The notes below the pieces were generated by a model. It was not told where the DNA came from. It saw nothing but the letters and a program-made list of their open reading frames with translations, and searched no databases. From Acidobacteriota bacterium (GTDB lineage: Bacteria > Acidobacteriota > Holophagae > Acanthopleuribacterales > Acanthopleuribacteraceae), in assembly GCA_020637335.1 (NCBI GenBank), contig JACJWC010000004.1, positions 62,001 through 126,000 on the forward strand: a stretch of DNA of 64,000 bases, read 5' to 3'. The position numbers were made by a program, and so were the translations under genes. This document shows, one piece after another, positions 50,675 through 58,041 of this stretch (position 1 is the stretch's first letter; each line of letters starts with the position of its first letter).

Positions 50675-51676
50675 TTAGGTGTTCCAATGTGTAAATTTCC
50701 AATGGGGCCTCTCACGCCCTAGAACTTTGAACTTTTGGGTCCTAAGGAGTTTCGGGCCCATCGTGTTGATTTCTGGGATCTGTTGGTGGAAAAAAAATCC
50801 ATGCGCTGAAACCTCGATGGCCCTGCTGAACAGCTTTGATTTATCGACGAGGCGGATGGCCGTCAGGGTGGGTTGGCCCGGGTGATCAGGGTCTCCAGGT
50901 TCCAAACAATACAGGGTTTTGCCAACCTGCTTAGCTGCTAGCCAGATCTTGTACATCTCTAGCTCACCCGATTTAACGCCTCCCGATTGCAAAAAATCGC
51001 CATTTAATTGCTTCACTTTCCTGCCATAGGGTTTGTACAGTTCCAAGAGGGTCTCAATCCTCTGGCTATCTCGCACGCGGTCATAGACCGCCATGTTCCC
51101 CAACGTGTTATCAACAAAACCGATAACACCGTCATACTCAAAGATGACTCCTGTCATCATCAGTCGCTGGGTTATTCCCTGCATTGGTTGGGATTGAGGC
51201 TTAACGGCTGAATACTGATCGAGGTAGGGAAATAATCCCTCCCTATGATTGCCTTCATAGGTATAGCCTTGCAGCATGGTTTTGTCTGCGGAACCGGTAA
51301 GCAAAAAAACATGTTCTTGCGATAAATACAAAGCACTCACAGGGCTAGAGATGCGAAATGAGGATACAGGGCGACCCGTACTCAAATTAAAAAGGGTGAT
51401 CCCATGTTCATGTTTGATGGCGACATTATCCCCATTTATGGCCATCCGCACCGGCAAATAGACTTCCCCGGGACCCTGTCCTTTTGGGATTAATGTTTTG
51501 GATTCACCGGTTTTAAGATCATAGGCAAAAAGACAAGAGTCTCGATTGGACAATACCAGTAATTGGTCAGCGATTATCTCGATTTGGGTGGCCGATTTGT
51601 GGATCCAATCAAAGCCTAAGGCTTGCAGCCGAATTGGGTCCGGATCCCCGACCCAAAAAAGGAATAAAGCGATCAT
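50675..51676 (-). CDS. Six-bladed beta-propeller protein fused to an Rhs-like junction motif
   Basis: The 333-residue protein has repeated beta motifs typical of 6-bladed propellers (LLVLSNRDSCLFAYDLKTGE, KGQGPGEVYLPVRMAINGDN, HGITLFNLSTGRPVSSFRIS). The start MIALFLFWVGDPDPIRLQAL is odd: the hydrophobic part is too short for a normal signal, and DPDPIRL copies the Rhs core-end EPDPIRV. The 12 bases AATTGGGTCCGG here also occur at the Rhs junction at 48568. The gene may have been grafted onto an Rhs junction. No clear ribosome site; function unknown. Confidence 0.65.
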   Translation of the reverse strand: MIALFLFWVGDPDPIRLQALGFDWIHKSATQIEIIADQLLVLSNRDSCLFAYDLKTGESKTLIPKGQGPGEVYLPVRMAINGDNVAIKHEHGITLFNLSTGRPVSSFRISSPVSALYLSQEHVFLLTGSADKTMLQGYTYEGNHREGLFPYLDQYSAVKPQSQPMQGITQRLMMTGVIFEYDGVIGFVDNTLGNMAVYDRVRDSQRIETLLELYKPYGRKVKQLNGDFLQSGGVKSGELEMYKIWLAAKQVGKTLYCLEPGDPDHPGQPTLTAIRLVDKSKLFSRAIEVSAHGFFFHQQIPEINTMGPKLLRTQKFKVLGRERPHWKFTHWNT

Positions 51677-52418
51677 GGTTCACCAAAACGAATCAAAAAT
51701 AGGACTTCATCCTGAATTTACCTGATTTTTCCAATTGCAAACAAGCTAAAAATCTTTAGCTGTATCCAAAAATCATAGAAATTATGGGTTTTTCCCCTGC
51801 GATTCCTTGTGGAAAAACAGTTCTCGCTACTCTACACCAGCGAATTTTCCCCTCGGTTATCGCGCTTCTCTTGTTTTTGGGGCAGGGCGGATCGCCCATA
51901 GCTGGTGTTTGAGCTGGCCCATTCACATGCCAGCAAAAATGTGTTTGGCCTGCAGTAGGGGTAAGGTGGGACCCGATTCGTAACTCCAGAATCGAGGTCA
52001 AAACATGAACGTGTTGCAAAAAAAACCAGGACAGCCCCCTCAACCTGGCAGTGGAATTAAAATTTCATATCACTCTGGGCAAACCCAATATCTGCACCCG
52101 ATCTTTCAAAGCTAAGACACCAATGACATTAATAATTTTTATGGTAAATAACTTGATACAATGGTTATTGAATGGACCTCATAAGCACAAACACACCTGG
52201 ACAGGATCCAAATTTATGAATATTTATTTTCAAATTTTTGGATCCAGTCAACCAAAAGCAATCAGAACGGGCGCGTAACCAACAACCACTTGCCTGGCCT
52301 ACGACTTGCTTTATTACAAAATCTGTTTTTCCAGAATTTCTGCTTAATTTATTAATCGTTTATTCATTGGATAGCTAAATTATGGTTGAACAGGATCATC
52401 TATTAGGAGAATGCACTA
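51677..52418. other. Non-coding right margin of the accessory island
   Basis: No convincing gene. The AT-rich right part must hold the promoter of the TonB receptor. GGATCCAAA at 52204 and TTTGGATCC ending at 52245 form a 9-bp inverted repeat with a 24-base AT-rich centre; its role is unclear. A 95-codon minus frame near 51756-52043 has no protein-like pattern. Confidence 0.5.
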
Positions 52419-55364
52419 ATGCGAAAGCTAATTCTGCTCGGGACATTGTCCCTATTCGGCCTGTTATGGGCCGGAACGACCGGGAATATCCGCGTCGTTA
52501 TTTCCGATTCTGGTGGCCAGCCTCTGCCCGGCGCAACGGTCACCGCCGCGACTCAAGAGAGTCTGACCAAACGAAGCGGCGTTACGGACGGTGAGGGCAC
52601 CCTGATGCTGGCCTCTTTGGATCCGTCCGCCAAATACGAGGTCACGGTCATCATGCCAGGTTTTAATACCATCAAACAGTCCGGTGTCCTGGTTCGTACG
52701 GACCGTACCACAGAACTGCGCTTTGAACTCAAGCCGAGTACGGTTGAGGAAGTCATGACCGTCACTGCCGACAACCCGGTCGTTGACACCACCAGCGCTA
52801 TCGTTGGCCAGGATATCACCCTGGAATTGACGGAGTCTTTGCCCACCGCGCGCAGTTACCAAAGCTACCTGCAGCTGGCGCCGGGCACCAAACCCTCTTC
52901 TGGCGGGAACCCTTCCTCCAAAGGCGGGGTGAACTATTCCGATATCGGCGGAAACTACGGCAACTCCACCGACAACTTCTACTATATTGATGGGGTTAAC
53001 ATTACCGACAACACGACCGGTACCTTTGGCGCCAATTTCAACTCTGAAATCATCCAAGAGCAAACGGTAATTACGGGCGGCGCACCGGCTGAATTCGCGG
53101 GTAGCGCGGGTCTGTTATCGCGGGTTGTCACGAAATCGGGTGGCAACAGCTTTGCCGGATCGTTAAACTATTACTTTCAAAATGACAGCCTGGTCGATGA
53201 CAACGAGCACATCGCGGGCAACGACTTCAACACTTACGACACGGCCTTCACCTTGGGTGGACCGATCCTCAAGGACAAGGTTTGGTTCTACGTAAGTTAC
53301 CAATTAAAAAATCGCGAAGACGATGTCTACGCCCAATCCGACAACTCGTTCCTGCGTTCGGTCACCACGGACCAGGACTTCGGTTTTGCCAAACTGACCT
53401 GGCAAATGAGCGCCAACGACAAGCTGGCCCTGCAATTCTTTAATGATCCGTATGATCGCGATGGGTCCACATCTTCCACCACCTTGAACAACCGCGATAC
53501 GGCCCGTAAACAAGGTGGGGACAACTACAAACTGGAGTACAGCCACTATTTCGGCAACCTGATTTGGTCCTCTTTCATTGGGAAACACGAAGCGCAGTTG
53601 AGCAATATTCCGGCAGACACCTCAACCCGTAACAACATCATTTTCAATCGCTCGGTTAGCTCCACTTTGGCGGAACGCTCGTTGGGTGGCGCGGGTCGGA
53701 CCTTGGAAACGCAGCGCGACCGGGAATTCATCGACACCAGTCTGGATTATTCGTTTCCCACATCGTATGGGCTGCACAACATCAAATTCGGGATCAACTA
53801 TGAGGTTCCGGTGTATTACGAAGAGTCGCAAACCTTGGGTGATGGTGCGCTTTACACGTCCTTGGACAACCAATTTTCAGGCACCAGTCTGGAAGAGTTA
53901 ACCCGCAGCGGCAATTGGACCACGGGCTCAATTTCCAACGACGATGTCAGCCGCATCCTTTCGTCTATTGAAAGCAGCAGCGACCGTGCATATTTCACTG
54001 GATTATTGGACACCAATGGCGATGGTAGCGTTTCTGCAGAGGAAATTCGCGCCTACCAATTCACTTCCAGTCAAGGCAATCCGGATGGCGCGATCAACGT
54101 TTATCGCAGCTTCCGTTCAACCAACAATCCTTACGAAGTCAAAAGCAAAGGTATTTCAATCTACTTGCAAGACCAATGGAGTTATGGCCAATGGACCGTT
54201 AATGCAGGCATTCGCGCTGAGCAATGGAAACACTTTGCATCCGACGGTTCTGAAATCTTCACCTTCGATTTCGAGTTGGCCCCACGTTTGAGTGTTGCCT
54301 ATGACATTCTGAAAGATGGACGTATGAAAGCAACCGCTTTTTACGGCCGCTTTTATGATCCGGTCCGCAACAACATGACCGATTTCGCCGGCGCCTTGAC
54401 CGGTCCAGTGGATGAGGAGCAGGTGTACCTGGGTGACCGATGGTTGACCTACCGAACCCGCGGTGGGAGTGTGGTCCTGGATTCCATTTTTGCACCCAGC
54501 ACAAAAACGCCTTATACGGACCAAATCATGCTGGGTTATGCAGCAGATTTGGGCCACAGCATGAGCCTCGAATTCCAATACACCCACCAGGACACCACGG
54601 ACATCCTGGAGGATTATGACTATAACCTCTATCTGAACGCCGGCGATTTTGCCTTGGGCCCTGAGTACTACGGCATTACCGATCCTGCGACTTTAAGTGC
54701 CCTGGAAAACCACGAGATCAATTACATTATCGGTACCTTGAAAGGCGGAGAGCGCAAATACAACGGCTATGAATTGGTTTTCCGTAAACGGATGTCCAAC
54801 AATTGGCAACTGCTCTCCTCTTACACCTACAACGACGCCAAAGGGAACTCCAACTCCGATTCCAATGCCGATTTCCAAGGAGATTGGGTGGCTTTGGACC
54901 CGCGTGCGCCAAACATCTATGGTCCTCAACCGGGCAACATCAAGCACCTGTTAAAGATGGCGGGCAGCTACCGCTTCCAAATGGGCTTGGAACTGGGTGC
55001 CAGCTACCTGTGGAACTCGGGAACCTTGTACAGCCGAACCTTCTCGCTGTACGGTCGCAACCTGCCCTTGATGCAGGATGACGTAACCACTGTAGGTAAC
55101 TATGAGGACACCTGGGTCCTTTCCGACGTGGTCGGCAAGTTTGAATCGCCGGCCTACGGAACATTGGACATGCGCATCAAGTACACCAAATCCTTCTCGC
55201 AAATCACAACCGAGTTTTTCCTGGACATCTTCAATGCCCTGGACGATCAAGCTGTGACACGCGAACAAGATTTGGCCGCTGGCGATGGTGTGACCAGTTT
55301 CGGCGAGGGCACGTCCTGGGTTGATCCGCGTCGTTATTACATCGGTGCACGGATCTCCTTCTAA
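52419..55364 (+). CDS. TonB-dependent receptor, Oar-like, with EF-hand loop
   Basis: The 981-residue outer-membrane receptor has a signal peptide (MRKLILLGTLSLFGLLWA), a carboxypeptidase-regulatory domain (~20-105), a plug (VVDTTSAIVGQDITLELTES, SLPTARSY, RVVTKSGGNSFAGSL) and a barrel ending VDPRRYYIGARISF. At about residues 529-541, DTNGDGSVSAEEI is a canonical EF-hand calcium loop, located in an extracellular-type insertion. AGGAGA lies before the ATG. A strong terminator follows. It resembles the receptor at 21409 in layout, but only loosely in sequence, and no partner SusD-like gene is adjacent. Confidence 0.9.
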   Translation: MRKLILLGTLSLFGLLWAGTTGNIRVVISDSGGQPLPGATVTAATQESLTKRSGVTDGEGTLMLASLDPSAKYEVTVIMPGFNTIKQSGVLVRTDRTTELRFELKPSTVEEVMTVTADNPVVDTTSAIVGQDITLELTESLPTARSYQSYLQLAPGTKPSSGGNPSSKGGVNYSDIGGNYGNSTDNFYYIDGVNITDNTTGTFGANFNSEIIQEQTVITGGAPAEFAGSAGLLSRVVTKSGGNSFAGSLNYYFQNDSLVDDNEHIAGNDFNTYDTAFTLGGPILKDKVWFYVSYQLKNREDDVYAQSDNSFLRSVTTDQDFGFAKLTWQMSANDKLALQFFNDPYDRDGSTSSTTLNNRDTARKQGGDNYKLEYSHYFGNLIWSSFIGKHEAQLSNIPADTSTRNNIIFNRSVSSTLAERSLGGAGRTLETQRDREFIDTSLDYSFPTSYGLHNIKFGINYEVPVYYEESQTLGDGALYTSLDNQFSGTSLEELTRSGNWTTGSISNDDVSRILSSIESSSDRAYFTGLLDTNGDGSVSAEEIRAYQFTSSQGNPDGAINVYRSFRSTNNPYEVKSKGISIYLQDQWSYGQWTVNAGIRAEQWKHFASDGSEIFTFDFELAPRLSVAYDILKDGRMKATAFYGRFYDPVRNNMTDFAGALTGPVDEEQVYLGDRWLTYRTRGGSVVLDSIFAPSTKTPYTDQIMLGYAADLGHSMSLEFQYTHQDTTDILEDYDYNLYLNAGDFALGPEYYGITDPATLSALENHEINYIIGTLKGGERKYNGYELVFRKRMSNNWQLLSSYTYNDAKGNSNSDSNADFQGDWVALDPRAPNIYGPQPGNIKHLLKMAGSYRFQMGLELGASYLWNSGTLYSRTFSLYGRNLPLMQDDVTTVGNYEDTWVLSDVVGKFESPAYGTLDMRIKYTKSFSQITTEFFLDIFNALDDQAVTREQDLAAGDGVTSFGEGTSWVDPRRYYIGARISF

Positions 55365-55391
55365 CCTTAAACGCCAGACTGGCATTAGCGA

Positions 55392-55419
55392 GCGCCCCGC
55401 AAATCGGGGCGCTTTTTTT
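55392..55419 (+). terminator. Rho-independent terminator of the second TonB receptor
   Basis: GCGCCCCG and CGGGGCGC form a perfect 8-bp stem with a CAAAT loop, followed by seven T residues, 27 bases after the receptor stop. Confidence 0.92.
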
Positions 55420-55694
55420 ATGTGCTTTTTCGCTGCCGGTCAACCCTTTTATTAAACAGGGTGATCAACATATAGCTTTGCTTTTAGCTGGATTACCGCA
55501 GCGCCGATTGGATTAATTTAAGAGAAAGACAGCTCCGGAGCTCACAAAATATTAAACCAACTTAACGGAATCATCGGCTCAATCAACCGACTTCGAAACC
55601 CATCAGCTATGGATGAGTCAAGAATATTCAAAGAATCCCGATGTAAAACGAGAGTGGTTCCAATCTACACTCGAGAATTGGAGGCAGGACCCAC

Positions 55695-56696
55695 ATGACC
55701 AGCGATTCATCCAAAAAGGCTACGCCCCTTCCAAAATCCAGTTCAATCCAAGCCGGACTGGAGACGCATGCCAAACAAGTTGGAAAACTCAATGAAACCA
55801 GCACCCGATCCGGCAGCCAGCTGGATATTTCAAAGGTCATGGCTCAACCAAAACGAAAAATTTTTGACAATGCCAATTACCCTTATTCCGAAAAACTGGA
55901 TCGCCAAACATACGAAGAACGCAAACAAAAGCTCCAAATTGAACTACTAAAGATGCAGAATTGGGTCAAGGAAACAGGACATCGAATTGTGCTTTTGTTT
56001 GAAGGTCGCGATGCTGCAGGAAAAGGTGGAACCATAAAACGTTTTATGGAGCACCTCAATCCAAGGGGGGCAAGAGTTGTAGCTCTGGAAAAACCCTCTG
56101 AGGAAGAAAAGGGTCAATGGTACTTTCAAAGGTACATTCAGCACATGCCAACTTCAGGTGAAATAGCGTTATTTGATCGATCCTGGTACAACAGAGCAGG
56201 TGTGGAATGGGTAATGGGTTTTTGTAGTGCTTCAGAATACTTAGAATTTATGCGGCAAGCCCCAGAGGTTGAGCGCATGTTGGTGCGAAGCGGAATTCAA
56301 CTCTGCAAGTTGTGGTTTTCGGTGAGCCGAAATGAGCAGTTTAGACGTTTCCAAGCGCGAAAAACGGACCCGCTCAAACAATGGAAATTAAGTCCAATCG
56401 ATATGGCTTCCCTTGACAAGTGGGAGGAATATACCGAAGCCAAGGAAGCGATGTTTTTTTATACCGACACAGCTGATGCACCCTGGACGGTGATTAAATC
56501 AGACTGCAAAAAAAGAGCGCGGCTCAATGCCATGCAATTTGTGCTCAGCAAAATGGATTACCCCAATAAAAACCACAAAATAGTCGGTCAACCCGATCCT
56601 TTAATTGTCGGTTCTGCTGCAGATATTTATGAGATTGATGAACACAAGCTTCGAGAAAAAGGATTGCCCAAAATGACTGCGGAGGGACATTTATGA
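55695..56696 (+). CDS. ppk2: Polyphosphate kinase 2 family protein
   Basis: PPK2 enzymes transfer phosphate between polyphosphate and nucleotides. The 333-residue protein has Walker A LLFEGRDAAGKGGTIKRFME (~110), a lid module (KPSEEEKGQWYFQRYIQHMP) and Walker B IALFDRSWYNRAGVEWVMGF (~167). KLWFSVSRNEQFRRFQARKT, with its Arg residues, then WTVIKSDCKKRARLNAM complete the fold. About 48 N-terminal residues before MAQPKRKIFDN are polar and low-complexity, so that second ATG is an alternative start. The class (ADP or AMP use) cannot be fixed by eye. It overlaps the small next gene by ATGA. Confidence 0.92.
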   Translation: MTSDSSKKATPLPKSSSIQAGLETHAKQVGKLNETSTRSGSQLDISKVMAQPKRKIFDNANYPYSEKLDRQTYEERKQKLQIELLKMQNWVKETGHRIVLLFEGRDAAGKGGTIKRFMEHLNPRGARVVALEKPSEEEKGQWYFQRYIQHMPTSGEIALFDRSWYNRAGVEWVMGFCSASEYLEFMRQAPEVERMLVRSGIQLCKLWFSVSRNEQFRRFQARKTDPLKQWKLSPIDMASLDKWEEYTEAKEAMFFYTDTADAPWTVIKSDCKKRARLNAMQFVLSKMDYPNKNHKIVGQPDPLIVGSAADIYEIDEHKLREKGLPKMTAEGHL

Positions 56697-56926
56697 CATT
56701 AACCCAAGAGGAGCATGCCGAACGTGTGGCCAATCGATTCAAACAATTGGTGGAAAATGCAGGCGATTTCTTGCAAGAGGAACATTATCAGGAATTAGCC
56801 TTGTTAATCGAAGCAGCCCTGGATGCAGCCGCCATCGAACAAATGGAATCCATAACCCGTAAACTTGAGGCCTTCACAGTTTCCCTAAGGCAAAACAAGA
56901 ACTTCCTTTTTGAGGGCAATGTCTAG
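56693..56926 (+). CDS. Small helical protein coupled to ppk2
   Basis: The 77-residue protein (MTLTQEEHAERVANRFKQLV ... LRQNKNFLFEGNV) is predicted all-helical and acidic. No family is recognised. Its ATG overlaps the stop of ppk2 (ATGA), which strongly suggests co-translation and a partner or regulatory role for the polyphosphate kinase; that is an inference. It is followed by a spacer and the terminator of the opposite-strand ribosomal genes. Confidence 0.7.
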   Translation: MTLTQEEHAERVANRFKQLVENAGDFLQEEHYQELALLIEAALDAAAIEQMESITRKLEAFTVSLRQNKNFLFEGNV

Positions 56927-56971
56927 AGGCTTTAACCTTGATCTCAAAGCAAGCTGACCCTATATCAGCAT

Positions 56972-57005
56972 AAAAAAAATGCCCGTTCGAAAAACGAACG
57001 GGCAT
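56972..57005 (-). terminator. Terminator of rpsN-rpmJ
   Basis: On the minus strand ATGCCCGTTCG and CGAACGGGCAT form a perfect 11-bp stem with a 5-base loop, with eight T residues overlapping its end. It lies 23 bases after the rpmJ stop. Confidence 0.92.
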
Positions 57006-57028
57006 ACATGTGTTGGCTAGGGCAGCAA

Positions 57029-57181
57029 TTAATAGTGGCTGCGTCTTTTGTTGGGTTTACCTTGGCGCGCTTTGAATTTGGGGTTGGATTTGCAAATGAT
57101 AAACGTTACGCCACGACGACGAACAACTTTGCAATCCTTGTGACGGCTCTTGGCACTTTTAATACTGTTCACGATTCTCAT
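57029..57181 (-). CDS. rpmJ: 50S ribosomal protein bL36, type B (zinc-ligand-poor)
   Basis: The 50-residue protein, too short to stand out by length, reads MRIVNSIKSAKSRHKDCKVV, RRRGVTFIICKSNPKFKARQ then GKPNKRRSHY. This is the YkgO-like type B form. The zinc-binding CxxC and C..H of the usual form (KICDKCKVI, ICxNPKHKQ) are replaced (RHKDC, ICKSNPKFK), so it should not need zinc. GAGAGG lies before the ATG. It follows rpsN by 17 bases; the pair makes small-subunit and large-subunit proteins on one transcript, as known for zinc-responsive paralogues. Confidence 0.93.
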   Translation of the reverse strand: MRIVNSIKSAKSRHKDCKVVRRRGVTFIICKSNPKFKARQGKPNKRRSHY

Positions 57182-57198
57182 GGTTTGAAATTCCTCTC

Positions 57199-57504
57199 TT
57201 ACCAGCTGGACTTAGTAACGCCAGGCAACATGCCGGCAAGTGCCATTTCGCGGAACGTGATGCGGCACATGCGGAAGCGACGGTAGTTACCACGGGAACG
57301 ACCCGTGACTTCACAACGCAGGCGGGTCCGAGTCGGGCTCGCATCGCGTGGAATGTTGTTAAATTGACGGCGCGCAGCGCTGCGCTCCTCTTCCGAAAGG
57401 TTCGGATCGTACATCTTTTTCACTAATTCTTGACGGCGCTTGTAGTACCGGTCGGCCTGTTCCATGCGCTTCAAGTTTTTGGCAATCTTCGCTTTACGTG
57501 CCAT
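57199..57504 (-). CDS. rpsN: 30S ribosomal protein uS14, long form without zinc motif
   Basis: The 101-residue protein starts MARKAKIAKNLKRMEQADRY, has the internal segment of the long form (MYDPNLSEEERSAARRQFNN) and ends in RCEVTGRSRGNYRRFRMCRI, TFREMALAGMLPGVTKSSW. The four-Cys zinc motif of the short form (CxxC...CxxC) is absent. uS14 stabilises the head of the 30S subunit. GAGGAG lies 8 bases before the ATG. It is divergent from clpS with ~225 bases between; no obvious zinc-regulator box was seen there. Confidence 0.95.
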   Translation of the reverse strand: MARKAKIAKNLKRMEQADRYYKRRQELVKKMYDPNLSEEERSAARRQFNNIPRDASPTRTRLRCEVTGRSRGNYRRFRMCRITFREMALAGMLPGVTKSSW

Positions 57505-57729
57505 TCAGTTTGCTCCTCGAATCAATTCAATTCGCCCGATCCAGTCTGACGTTATGCAAACGGACCCAACACAAAGGCAAGATACTAGCAAAGAGCTGCG
57601 GGTTTGTCACCAAGAAATTTTATCTGGCCCTCCCAGCCAGGCAAGTCTTGAATCCAAAGCGGTTCACCTTTAGATTTTAAAGGAGCGGGACGGAACCGGG
57701 CAGTCCCAAAATCAGGATCAAGGTAAACC

Positions 57730-58038
57730 ATGACAGATCCCAAAAACAAAAATGAGGTCCTCGAAAAGCAAGAGACGCGCACGGCCAGACCTAAACTCTA
57801 CCGCGTCATTTTATTAAATGATGATTACACCACGATGGAGTTTGTTGTCTTTGTGCTGGAGAGCGTATTTCACAAAAACGCCGAGGAAGCGACCCAACTC
57901 ATGCTGCAGATCCACCATTCTGGACGCGGCATCGCTGGCGTCTATACGTATGAAATAGCAGAGATGAAGGCGTTAACAGTCATTGAAATGGCGCGCCAGA
58001 ACGAATATCCCTTACAAGCCATTTTAGAAGCGGAGTAA
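57730..58038 (+). CDS. clpS: ATP-dependent Clp protease adaptor ClpS
   Basis: ClpS delivers N-degron substrates to ClpA. The 102-residue protein has an unstructured start, then KLYRVILLNDDYTTMEFVVF, the ligand-pocket segment with conserved Asn-Asp-Asp, and VFHKNAEEATQLMLQIHHSG, RGIAGVYTYEIAEMKAL. AAGG precedes the ATG at 57730. It lies 3 bases before clpA, the standard gene order. Confidence 0.95.
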   Translation: MTDPKNKNEVLEKQETRTARPKLYRVILLNDDYTTMEFVVFVLESVFHKNAEEATQLMLQIHHSGRGIAGVYTYEIAEMKALTVIEMARQNEYPLQAILEAE

Positions 58039-58041
58039 ACC

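Noticed and set aside
40680..52000. Genomic-island insertion at tRNA-Ala with a duplicated 3' end
   Set aside because: The accessory region starts beside the tRNA, but no repeat of the tRNA 3' sequence and no intact integrase was seen at the far border.
51756..52043. 95-codon minus-strand frame between the propeller gene and the TonB receptor
   Set aside because: No ribosome site, no secondary-structure pattern and no motif; it is more likely chance in a non-coding margin.
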